Position numbers and translations under genes: made by a program. Below, in pieces: positions 1-12,057 of a DNA stretch of 64,000 nucleotides (position 1 is the stretch's first letter; every line of letters starts with the position of its first letter). Where the stretch lies: the NCBI RefSeq assembly GCF_040958095.1, contig NC_091188.1, positions 10,014,770 through 10,078,769 on the forward strand, read 5' to 3'. The stretch comes from Procambarus clarkii (lineage: Eukaryota; Arthropoda; Malacostraca; Decapoda; Cambaridae). The notes under the pieces are model-generated. The model was given only the letters and a program-made list of their open reading frames with translations. It did not search any database and was not told the origin of the DNA.

Positions 1-262
1 CCCTGGTGTATGGTACCCGCGGGTTCCCCTGGTGTATGGTACCGCGGGTTACCCTGGTGTATGGTACCCGCGGGTTCCCCTGGTGTATGGTACCCGCGGG
101 TTCCCCTGGTGTATGGTACCCGCGGGTTCCCCTGGTGTATGGTACCCGCGGGTTCCCCTGGTGTATGGTACCGCGGGTTACCCTGGTGTATTGTACCCGC
201 GGGTTCCCCTGGTGTATGGTACCCGCGGGTTACCCTGGTGTATGGTACCCGCGGGTTCCTCC
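1..262. repeat. 26-bp minisatellite, about 10 copies, cut by window start
   Basis: The unit reads CCTGGTGTATGGTACCCGCG then GGTTCC, with ACCGCGGGTTA variants at three places. Each unit contains KpnI- and SacII-like palindromes (GGTACC, CCGCGG). Confidence 0.9.
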
Positions 263-649
263 CTCCTGTACACAGTATTTGTAGTAATCAATGTGGTGTT
301 TGTGCTGGCGGTGGCTAGTAGTCGATCCTAACTCAATTACACCGGAGTCCACTCCTATCTCCCTCCCTCCCTTCTCTCCCCCTCCTCTTCTTCCCCTCTT
401 CTCTACCTCCCTATTCCTACCCATTGCTCCTCCCTTATTCCTCTTCTATGATTCATGTTCCCCCCTACCTCCTATTCCCACTGTTTTTCATCCGAGTTCC
501 CTGTTCCCCATCTTTGCTGAGTCAGTGTTTAGCTCCTCTCCTGGAGCCTATCTTCACCAGTCTTTATGGACTAGAGTTTAATGATACGTTCTTTGGGATA
601 GAATTGATTTGTTTCCTTGGGTAGTTGTGTTGCGGGACGTGTTGGTGTT
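263..649. other. Unique spacer with a pyrimidine-rich stretch
   Basis: No gene recognised. Positions about 350-480 are C/T-rich on the plus strand. Short open frames here have no recognisable protein features. Confidence 0.4.
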
Positions 650-1052
650 GTTAAGCGTCTGGGTGTATGGCTGGGGAGGACTTTTGTGTTGTGTTGACAC
701 CGTTAAGCGTCTGGGTGTATGGCTGGGGGAGGACTTTTGTCTGTGTTGACACCGTTAAGCGTCTGGGTGTATGGCTGGGGGAGGACTTTTGTCTGTGTTG
801 ACACCGTTAAGCGTCTGGGTGTATGGCTGGGGTGGACTTTTGTCTGTGTTGACACCGTTAAGCGTCTGGGTGTATGGCTGGGGTGGACTTTTGTCTGTGT
901 TGACACCGTTAAGCGTCTGGGTGTATGGCTGGGGAGGACTTTTGTGTGTGTTGACACCGTTAAGCGTCTGGGTGTATGGCTGGGGGAGGACTTTTGTCTG
1001 TGTTGACACCGTTAAGCGTCTGGGTGTATGGCTGGGGAGGACTTTTGTGTCA
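650..1052. repeat. 52-bp minisatellite, about 7.5 copies
   Basis: The unit contains GGGTGTATGGCTGGGG, AGGACTTTTGTCTGTGTTGA and CACCGTTAAGCGTCT. Copies differ by one or two bases and by small length changes in the G run. Confidence 0.9.
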
Positions 1053-1182
1053 CTTGGTGCTGTGGTTGCGTTTGATGATGAGTGATGAGGCACAAGATAA
1101 ATCACAAGAACTAGGGTGATGGACCCCACCTTCCCCCTCACAACCCAGCCCTCCACAATTGTTTAGGCAGCCAAGCAGCTAC

Positions 1183-1335
1183 CCCCCCCCTCACCATTTT
1201 CCCCCTCACCCTCTTCCCCCCCCCCCCTCACGCCCCTCCCCCCCCCTCACCATTTTCCCCCTCACCCTCTTCCCCCCCCCTCACGCCCCTTCCCCCCCCC
1301 TCACGCCCCTTCCCCTCACACCCCTTCCCGTCCCC
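1183..1335. repeat. C-rich degenerate repeat (CCCCCCCTCAC-type)
   Basis: Alternating poly-C runs and TCACC/CTCTTCC words form a C-rich block on the plus strand with G-quadruplex potential on the minus strand. Confidence 0.75.
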
Positions 1336-1461
1336 CGCTCTCTTGAGCTTAAGAATGCTATAGCAAACTTCCAATATGTGAGCTTACGAAGACATTAATC
1401 TTGCACACATTAGCTTTGCATCTGCTGCGTCTCAAAAGGACTTATAACTAACATGTGTCCC

Positions 1462-1601
1462 AGCAGACTCTACAACTAGCACATATTTCAACCAGCAGAC
1501 CCTAGAACTAGCACATATCTCAACCAGCAGACCCTAGAACTAGCACATATCTCAACCAGCAGACCCTAGAACTAGCACATATCTCAACCAGCAGACTCTA
1601 C
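1462..1601. repeat. 32-bp tandem repeat, about 4 copies
   Basis: The unit is AACCAGCAGACCCTAGAACT followed by AGCACATATCTC. A diverged first copy starts near 1460. Confidence 0.85.
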
Positions 1602-2689
1602 ATAGGGTACCTACATAGGGTACCATGATACCAGAGCGAATGCTGGCTAAACAGGTACCAGCAGCAAGTGTATTAGCGGACCACGGAGGATGTGAGCCGC
1701 GTAAAACACGACAGAGAAGTCACGGGGTTTTAGACCCCCTACAGAACGTAAAGTTTCTGACCTGCGGACAATAATCACACCCATAAAATCTTTCTGGCGA
1801 AACGTGGGAATGGTTCACGAAGCCCCAGCTATATACGGTGGACTTCCTACTGCATGTAAATAATATGAATAAAGGAGGATTTTACTAATGCTTAAGGCAG
1901 CTTTAGCTTGAATGTTTTACAATCTTATTTGTTAGACAAGGACTGGAAAAGGTACACAAATAAGTCGAGTTCTTAAGACTTATTAACTAGGCCTTGCATC
2001 AGGTGATGTGGCAACAAGGAGATATTGGCGTCCATGTTGGTCAGTTGTTAATGTGTCAGGCCCTGAGAACAATGAACAGGTAAATGAGCTCAACAGTGGG
2101 TCTGGGAGTGGGACGGGCACTAATATATTGGTCCACTGCCCCATAAAGCCAGCCCATCCTCATAAAGGTGTCAGCTAGACCGCATAAACAAAGGCCTTAT
2201 TCTCGTTACTCAAACAGCCAAACCCTCGTGTTTATGAACGTAAAACTGTTTTACACACGACTCACAACTGATGACGTTTGAACATATCTCGAGCAGTGCT
2301 TCTTTAACAACCTCTGTTCGAATCGCAGCTCAGTCAAGGCTTCACTCACATATTCAAATACAAATAAATCCAAATAGGGCCTAAATGCTTAACATAATTT
2401 AGGCATAACTATACACAAATTTAATATATAATAATGTTTGTTTAGAATACAGAGTACTTTATCATTGATAAATGCGTCATCGAGGTAGGCGTGTTGATGC
2501 TGGCGTGTGGTGTATGAATGTGGGGGGCGGGGAGTGGGGTGTATGGCGTGTGGTGGCAGATGTATGGGGTGGGTGTATGGGAGCGGGTGTAGGGAGTAGG
2601 CGTGGTGGTTTGGGTGTAGAGATGATAATGTAGGTTGGGGGCAGGATCTGGAGGTGTCGAGTATTGAAACGAGGCTGGATGGGTCCCTA
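1602..2689. other. No gene recognised
   Basis: Mixed unique-looking sequence without splice-bounded coding blocks. A GT-rich stretch at 2480-2640 (TGTGGTGTATGG words) is low complexity. Nothing else identified. Confidence 0.4.
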
Positions 2690-2924
2690 GACTTTCTCGG
2701 CACCTGCCCAGATTCCGCCAGAATGAGGTACCAGGAACTCCTACAGGCAAATGTCTTTACCTCACTCTCGTGTTGTTGAGGATATCCTCACAGTGCAGGC
2801 AAAGTTTGCCAGTGTGGGCTACTGACTCGACGCTCCTGTAAACTGCGAGAGGTTTACCATCACGTGGCTGTCTCTTGACACACTGACACCATGTTGTCTT
2901 GGGGCACTTGCAGGAGTGTTGCCT
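2690..2924 (+). mobile_element. LINE 3'-end remnant (same family as the 18.0-18.6 kb copy)
   Basis: The block containing GAGGATATCCTCACAGTGCA, CTCGACGCTCCTGTAAACTG and ACCATGTTGTCTTGGGGCA aligns by eye with 18440-18600. It would be the C-terminal and 3' untranslated part of that LINE. The 15-bp array starts at its end. Confidence 0.5.
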
Positions 2925-3947
2925 CCACCCTCACCGCCTCCACCCTCACCACCTCCACCCTCACCACCTCCACCCTCACCACCTCCACCCTCACCACCTC
3001 CACCCTCACCACCTCCACCCTCACCACCTCCACCCTCACCACCTCTCACCCTCACCACCTCCACCATCACCACCTCCACCCTCACCACCTCCACCCTCAC
3101 CACCTCCACCCTCACCACCTCCACCCTCACCACCTCCACCCTCACTGCCTCCACCCTCACTGCCTCCACCCTCACCGCCTCCACCCTCACCGCCTCCACC
3201 CTCACCACCTCCACCCTCACCACCTCCACCCTCACCACCTCCACCCTCACCACCTCCACCCTCACCACCTCCACCCTCACCACCTCCACCCTCACTGCCT
3301 CCACCCTCACCACCTCCACCCTCACCACCTCCACCCTCACCACCTCCACCCTCACCACCTCCACCCTCACTGCCTCCACCCTCGCTGCCTCCACCCTCAC
3401 TGCCTCCACCCTCACCGCCTCCAACCTCACCACCTCCACCCTCACTGCCTCCACCCTCAATGCCTCCACCCTCACCACCTCCACCCTCACCACCTCCACC
3501 CTCACCACCTCCACCCTCACCACCTCCACCCTCACCACCTCCACCCTCACCACCTCCACCCTCACCGCCTCCACCCTCACCGCCTCCACCCTCACCACCT
3601 CCACCCTCACCACCTCCACCCTCACCACCTCCACCCTCACCACCTCCACCCTCACCACCTCCACCCTCACCACCTCCACCCTCACCACCTCCACCCTCAC
3701 CACCTCCACCCTCACCACCTCCACCCTCACCACCTCCACCCTCACCGCCTCCACCCTCACCACCTCCACCCTCACCACCTCCACCCTCACCACCTCCACC
3801 CTCACCACCTCCACCCTCACCACCTCCACCCTCACCACCTCCACCCTCACCACCTCCACCCTCACCGCCTCCACCCTCACCGCCTCCACCCTCATCACCA
3901 CCACCCTCACCACCTCCACCCTCACCACCTCCACCCTCACCCCCTCC
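2925..3947. repeat. 15-bp minisatellite, about 68 copies
   Basis: The unit is CACCTCCACCCTCAC, with CACTGC and CACCGC variants in runs. Because 15 is divisible by three and the unit has no stop in several frames, long Pro/Ser-, His/Leu- or Thr/Ser-rich frames appear on the plus strand and a Val/Glu-rich one on the minus strand. No frame shows codon selection. Confidence 0.95.
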
Positions 3948-4289
3948 ACCAACATTTTCTCTCCCTCTTCTTATATTTATTTTTAACTTGGAAAAAAGCT
4001 ACTTCATTGCCCGTCATAATTTCATTATATGTTAACCAAATTTAATTGTCCAAGTATAAGCTATGGCTTAGTAAAGCGAAAAATCCCGGGGATTACCTAT
4101 CCAATATAGACATGGACGCTAACTACAGCAGAAATATTAAAACACACACACACATGTGTATTCCCGGAGCTCGCTTGAGGTGCGATCTGTCTCGAACCCT
4201 CGCTGGAAACCCCTGGCTTGGTCTGGCTTGTATCACAGAGGTGTTGGCGGAAAACCTGGCTTGGTCCGGCTTGTATCTTTTCGTACCCG

Positions 4290-4998
4290 TCTAAGGAAGC
4301 CGGACACACTGTGTATGGAAGCCGGACACACTGGGTATGGAAGCTGGACACACTGGGTATGGAAGCCGGACACACTGGGTATGGAAGCCGGACACACTGG
4401 ATATGGAAGCCGGACACACTGGGTATGGAAGCCGGACACACTGGGTATGGAAGCCGGACACGCTGGGTATGGAAGCCGGACACGCTGGGTATGGAAGCCG
4501 GACACACTGGTTAAGGAAGCCGGACACGCTGGGTAAGGAAGCCGGACACACTGGGTATGGAAGCCGGACACACTGGGTATGGAAGCCGGACACACTGGGT
4601 ATGGAAGCCGGACACACTGGATATGGAAGCCGGACACACTGGGTATGGAAGCCGGACACACTGGGTATGGAAGCCGGACACACTGGGTATGGAAGCCAGA
4701 CACGCTGGGTATGGAAGCCGGACACACTGGGTATGGAAGCCGGACACACTGGGTAAGGAAGCCTGACACGCTGGGTATGGAAGCCGGACACACTGGGTAT
4801 GGAAGCCAGACACACTGGGTATGGAAGCCGGACACACTGGGTATGGAAGCCGGACACACTGGGTATGGAAGCCGGACACACTGGGTATGGAAGCCGGACA
4901 CGCTGGGTATGGAAGCCGGACACACTGGGTATGGAAGCCGGACATGCTGGGTATGGAAGCCGGACACACTGGGTATGGAAGCCAGACACACTGTGTAT
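4290..4998. repeat. 22-bp minisatellite, about 32 copies
   Basis: The unit is GGAAGCCGGACACACTGGG plus TAT. Common variants are CACGCTG, GTTAAGG and AGCCAGAC. A TAAGGAAGCC variant recurs at about 4512, 4534 and 4755. Confidence 0.95.
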
Positions 4999-5581
4999 GG
5001 GTGACCACCACACACACAGGAGCCGCATCTGAGTACGGCATAATCATGGACGTGTCACCGGCGCAACGAACCGTCCAAAATCTTGGCGGGAAAATGCTCC
5101 AGCCGTCCACCAAGAGAGCCAGGAACACGCAGCACAACCTACCCTAGACCCACCTATACACACACATTTATATTTACAAATTACGCCTCGTAGAAGGAGC
5201 CGAGTCTGAGGAAGACTTGGGTCGGTGGTGGCTTTAACGACCCTAGGCTGGGACCGGGATCAAAATCCGATATTTTGATCGTTATTGGTTCTGTGACGGC
5301 GTTTAAGCCTATCAACTTTAGTCTTGAACACAGTCCAGGACTGAAACATACTCGCGGGGTATATTATACACCGAGTAGCTGGCTATACACCTCTCAGTGT
5401 GTGTACTGTGTATGCCGATGCTTGTGAGCGGTGTATGTTGTGTCATACTTGTCTGGGCACCCCTGTGTATGTATTGAGGGTGGAGGGGGGTTATGATCAA
5501 ATACTTGTAATAATTACCAATAAAGCAAAAAACACATGACCAAATACCTGTACTTTACACATTTGTTTTTTTTAGTATTGT
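4999..5581. other. Spacer with one copy of dispersed repeat E
   Basis: No gene recognised. Positions about 5285-5400 (GCCTATCAACTTTAGTCTTG and following) are related to 8462-8598 and 10150-10250, an unclassified dispersed repeat. Confidence 0.45.
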
Positions 5582-7188
5582 AGCCCTGTGGTGGTGTGTA
5601 GCCCTGTGGTGGTGTGTAGCTCTGTGGTGGTGTGTAGCCCTGTGGTGGTGTGTAGCTCTGTGGTGGTGTGTAGCCCTGTGGTGGTGTGTAGCCCTGTGGT
5701 GGTGTGTAGCCCTGTGGTGGTGTGTAGCCCTGTGGTGGTGTGTAGCTCTGTGGTGGTGTGTAGCCCTGTGGTGGTGTGTAGCCCTGTGGTGGTGTGTAGC
5801 CCTGTGGTGGTGTGTAGCCCTGTGGTGGTGTGTAGCCCTGTGGTGGTGTGTAGCCCTGTGGTGGTGTGTAGCCCTGTGGTGGTGTGTAGCCCTGTGGTGG
5901 TGTGTAGCTCTGTGGTGGTGTGTAGCCCTGTGGTGGTGTGTAGCCCTGTGGTGGTGTGTAGCCCTGTGGTGGTGTGTAGCCCTGTGGTGGTGTGTAGCCC
6001 TGTGGTGGTGTGTAGCCCTGTGGTGGTGTGTTGCCCTGTGGTGGTGTGTAGCCCTGTGGTGGTGTGTAGCCCTGTGGTGGTGTGTAGCCCTGTGGTGGTG
6101 TGTAGCCCTGTGGTGGTGTGTAGCTCTGTGGTGGTGTGTAGCCCTGTGGTGGTGTGTAGCCCTGTGGTGGTGTGTAGCCCTGTGGTGGTGTGTAGCCCTG
6201 TGGTGGTGTGTAGCCCTGTGGTGGTGTGTAGCCCTGTGGTGGTGTGTAGCCCTGTGGTGGTGTGTAGCCCTGTGGTGGTGTGTAGCCCTGTGGTGGTGTG
6301 TAGCCCTGTGGTGGTGTGTAGCTCTGTGGTGGTGTGTAGCCCTGTGGTGGTGTGTAGCTCTGTGGTGGTGTGTAGCCCTGTGGTGGTGTGTAGCTCTGTG
6401 GTGGTGTGTAGCTCTGTGGTGGTGTGTAGCTCTGTGGTGGTGTGTAGCCCTGTGGTGGTGTGTAGCTCTGTGGTGGTGTGTAGCCCTGTGGTGGTGTGTA
6501 GCTCTGTGGTGGTGTGTAGCCCTGTGGTGGTGTGTAGCTCTGTGGTGGTGTGTACCCCTGTGGTGGTGTGTAGCTCTGTGGTGGTGTGTAGCCCTGTGGT
6601 GGTGTGTAGCTCTGTGGTGGTGTGTAGCCCTGTGGTGGTGTGTAGCCCTGTGGTGGTGTGTAGCCCTGTGGTGGTGTGTAGCCCTGTGGTGGTGTGTAGC
6701 CCTGTGGTGGTGTGTAGCTCTGTGGTGGTGTGTAGCTCTGTGGTGGTGTGTAGCCCTGTGGTGGTGTGTAGCTCTGTGGTGGTGTGTAGCCCTGTGGTGG
6801 TGTGTAGCCCTGTGGTGGTGTGTAGCCCTGTGGTGGTGTGTAGCCCTGTGGTGGTGTGTAGCCCTGTGGTGGTGTGTAGCTCTGTGGTGGTGTGTAGCTC
6901 TGTGGTGGTGTGTAGCCCTGTGGTGGTGTGTAGCCCTGTGGTGGTGTGTAGCCCTGTGGTGGTGTGTAGCCCTGTGGTGGTGTGTAGCCCTGTGGTGGTG
7001 TGTAGCTCTGTGGTGGGGTGTAGCTCTGTGGTGGTGTGTAGCCCTGTGGTGGTGTGTAGCCCTGTGGTGGTGTGTAGCCCTGTGGTGGTGTGTAGCTCTG
7101 TGGTGGTGTGTAGCTCTGTGGTGGTGTGTAGCCCTGTGGTGGTGTGTAGCCCTGTGGTGGTGTGTAGCTCTGTGGTGGGGTGTAGCCC
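5582..7188. repeat. 18-bp minisatellite, about 89 copies
   Basis: The unit is TAGCCCTGTGGTGGTGTG, with a TAGCTCTG variant in about a third of units. Between about 6319 and 6635 the two variants alternate, giving a 36-bp higher-order period. The minus strand shows a 588-residue open frame of [12 protein letters not shown] repeats, but other frames on both strands are equally open. Confidence 0.95.
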
Positions 7189-7656
7189 TCACACAACACC
7201 CCGAGTGTCGACACCTCGTACACACAACACCTCCAGTGTCCACACCTCGTACACTGCATGACGGTGTCCTGGTAGCTCATACGGGTCTCCAGCGGCCACC
7301 TGTGGCCTCTCCTCCTGCTTCACTGTAAACAAACTCTCGGTGTGTCGACTGTGTCGTACGTCAGCGAGCGCCATACTCTGGTACGTCTTTCCTCCAGTGT
7401 TCAGAGTTTCAGGTCTTGGTAGCGCAACCCAGGTGTCTGAAATTTCCTCCCAGGGGGCCAGTTGTCCGGGTGTTGTTGTAGCCTGTGAAGGTCCCCCTGT
7501 GGTGGCCCGAGGAGGTCTTCATGCACTTAGGAAAACCCACGGGGCGAGGTCTGTTGTCAAGGTGGTTTTGCACTACGGTTATACATCAGATATAGAACTG
7601 AGGAGGAGACGGAGAGGCGGAAAGGAGGTGGGAGGGAGGTGGGTTAAGGGAAGGGA
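7189..7656. other. No gene recognised
   Basis: Spacer between the 18-bp array and a SINE. The first 60 bases carry a short duplication (CACACAACACC and a CACCTCGTACAC word twice). Nothing else identified. Confidence 0.4.
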
Positions 7657-7897
7657 GCCGGTCGGCCGAGCGGACAGCACGCTGGACTGTGATCCTGTGG
7701 TCCCGGGTTCGATCCCGGGCGCCGGCGAGAAACAATGGCAGAGTTTCTTTCACCCTATGCCCCTATTACCTAGCAGTAAATAGGTACCTGGGTGTTAGTC
7801 AGCTGTCACGGGCTGCTTCCTGGGGGTGGAGGCCTGGTCGAGGACCGGGCCGCGGGGACACTAAAGCCCCGAAATCATCTCAAGATAACCTCAAGAA
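7657..7897 (+). mobile_element. tRNA-derived SINE (family A) with GA-rich tail
   Basis: The 70-base head (7657-7726) folds like a tRNA: acceptor ends GCCGGTC and CGCCGGC, an A-box-like GGCCGAGCGG, and a B box GGTTCGATCCC between CCGGG arms. The body contains the motif CCTAGCAGTAAATAGGTAC shared with other SINEs here. The copy ends CAAGATAACCTCAAGAAGGG and runs straight into a (GA)n tract, probably its expanded tail. The anticodon stem is imperfect, so it is a SINE head and not a tRNA gene. Confidence 0.85.
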
Positions 7898-7952
7898 GGG
7901 AGAGAGAGAGAGAGACAGAGAGACAGAGAAACAGAGACAGACAGAGAGAGAC

Positions 7953-8038
<86 letters not shown>
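7898..8038. repeat. (GA)n microsatellite
   Basis: GA/GACA-rich start followed by about 70 bases of pure (GA)n, adjoining the SINE tail. Confidence 0.95.
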
Positions 8039-8040
<2 letters not shown>

Positions 8041-8097
8041 GTGAGGGGGAGACTGGTGTATAGAAGGTGGTGATGGGAATAGACACGGGACGTGCTC

Positions 8098-8145
8098 TCC
8101 ATAGCCCGTGCTACCTGGACATTTCGTTCTGAGTAGCTAAACAGA
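8098..8145 (-). repeat. Dispersed repeat D, partial copy
   Basis: ATAGCCCGTGCTACCTGG followed by GTTCTGAGTAGCTAAAC is the reverse complement of the element at 36991-37195. It shows the uninterrupted GAGTAG site that is split by a SINE at 30.2 kb. Confidence 0.65.
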
Positions 8146-8461
8146 GACGGAAGGGGAGAGAGAGAGACCTGGGCGGTGCCGGGTACCCCATCCAGCTACA
8201 GATATCTGAATATTGATATCTGGCCGTCTACGAGCCCAGGTCGCTAGTGTTAGCGTCAAGCGCTACCTTCACCCACAACTTTATTCCATTATATTTATTT
8301 TCCTTTCTTGATGAACCATAGCAGGCTAGGTTAGGTCAGGCTAAGTTAGCCAGTTTATGTCGCGTTAACAAAGTTAACTTTATATACTTAACCAAGATTA
8401 TGTTAAGTTAGGTTAAACAGTTTCTAACAATTAGGAGAATTTATCAGCCGTCTTAGTGCGT

Positions 8462-8598
8462 GAGGTTGGTATTGAGGCCTATCAACCTCTGGAGACTTGT
8501 TCACGCCATCACAATTACCACTTTAGTCCTTAACATTGTCCAGGACGGAGTAAAATATACTCTCGGCTTGTATACTCCTAGAGGCAGGTATATACGCT
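8462..8598. repeat. Dispersed repeat E
   Basis: Shares GCCTATCAACCTCTGGAG and a TTTAGTCCTTAACATTGTCC-type block with 10150-10250 and, more distantly, 5285-5400. Family not recognised. Confidence 0.5.
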
Positions 8599-8602
8599 TT
8601 TC

Positions 8603-9535
<933 letters not shown>

Positions 9536-9541
9536 TGTGTG

Positions 9542-10649
<1,108 letters not shown>

Positions 10650-11395
10650 GTCAGACGACGTAATGTTTAGTGAACGCAACTGTGACGTCAGACGACGTAA
10701 TGTTTAGTGAACGCAACTGTGACGTCAGACGACCTAATGTTTAGTGAACGCAACTGTGACGTCAGACGACCTAATGTTTAGTGAACGTAATAGTGACGTC
10801 AGACGACCTAATGTTTAGTGAACGTAATAGTGACGTCAGATGACCTAATGTTTAGTGAACGTAATAGTGACGTCAGATGACCTAATGTTTAGTGAACACA
10901 ACAGTGACGTCAGACGACCTAATGTTTAGTGAACATAACAGTGACGTCAGACGACGTAATGTTTAGTGAACGCAACTGTGACGTCAGACGACCTAATGTT
11001 TAGTGAACGCAACTGTGACGTCAGACGACCTAATGTTTAGTGAACGTAACTGTGACGTCAGACGACCTAATGTTTAGTGAACGTAACTGTGACGTCAGAC
11101 GACCTAATGTTTAGTGAACGCAACAGTGACGTCAGACGACCTAATGTTTAGTGAACGTAATAGTGATGTCAGACGACGTAATGTTTAGTGAACGCAACAG
11201 TGACGTCAGACTACCTAATGTTTAGTGAACGTAACAGTGACGTCAGACGACCTAATGTTCAGTGAACACAACAGTGACGTCAGACGACCTAATGTTTAGT
11301 GAACACAACAGTGACGTCAGACGACCTAATGTTCAGTGAACACAACAGTGACGTCAGACGACCTAATGTTCAGTGAACACAACAGTGACGTCAGA
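10650..11395. repeat. 37-bp minisatellite with a CRE palindrome per unit, about 20 copies
   Basis: The unit is GACGACCTAATGTTTAGTGA then ACGTAATAGTGACGTCA. Almost every copy ends in TGACGTCA, the full CREB/ATF site; one copy near 11163 has TGATGTCA. Internal variants (CGCAACTG, CGTAATAG, CACAACAG) occur in runs, suggesting block amplification. Confidence 0.95.
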
Positions 11396-11986
11396 CAGCC
11401 CAGCGAACCAATTAACATCAACTTACACATACGATTAACGGAAGTATTCCAAGCCCACGTTCGCACCAATACAACTTATATATCAATTAACTTACAAACA
11501 CCACGTATTGTCTTGCTGTTGCTATATAAATGATGAATGTTATTTACTTGTAATTTGTCTTGTTATTATTGTTATTATTATTATTGCACAATGAAATCAC
11601 TTGAACGTGATGTATCGATCAAAAACACATCAGTAGGAGCCGTTAAAAGGATTCGAATGTACACACAGACGCCCCCAAGCACGCGCCCTGAATCCTTATT
11701 GATACATCACGTTAAATGTGACTTCTTTGAGCATTCGAAGAGCGCATGTGAGAGTATAGAGGTGACACACCACACCAGGGTGTACGATGGTCATGTGTGG
11801 TACCCCTGACGTGGTATCAGCCGGCGGCCTCGGCACCACTGGAGGATTCAGTTCACTGGCTGCATTATTTGTAGCATATCTTGGCCCAGTGGTGTAGGAC
11901 GTGTGCTTCACGGTACACAGAGTGCGGGGTTCGAATCCTTTCTTTTGATTCCTACTTAATTTCTCCTTTTTTGTTATAATAATAAG

Positions 11987-12047
<61 letters not shown>

Positions 12048-12057
12048 TATCAATCCT
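11396..12057. other. Spacer with a tRNA-like segment and a (TTA)n tract
   Basis: Positions about 11880-11940 resemble a tRNA head, with GGCCCAGTGGTGTAGG as A box and GGTTCGAATCC as B box, but no intact cloverleaf could be drawn. A (TTA)n microsatellite occupies about 11985-12047. No gene recognised. Confidence 0.45.

Noticed and set aside
2819-4045. Pro-, His- or Thr-rich open frames of about 380 codons, and a Val/Glu-rich frame on the minus strand
   Set aside because: Products of the 15-bp array; no frame is favoured by its substitutions.
4290-4998. CRISPR-like regular repeats
   Set aside because: Direct tandem units without spacers, in a eukaryotic genome; the same applies to the other arrays.
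5514-7280. 588-codon open frame of [12 protein letters not shown] repeats on the minus strand, like a structural or adhesive protein
   Set aside because: It is the 18-bp array. Two other frames are just as open, unit variants change amino acids (Gly/Ser) without codon bias, and no signal peptide, splice context or conserved ends were seen.
7657-7726. Functional tRNA gene
   Set aside because: The anticodon stem does not pair properly, and the segment continues into a SINE body repeated elsewhere in the window.
11880-11940. Functional tRNA gene
   Set aside because: A- and B-box-like words are present but no consistent cloverleaf could be drawn; probably a decayed SINE head.
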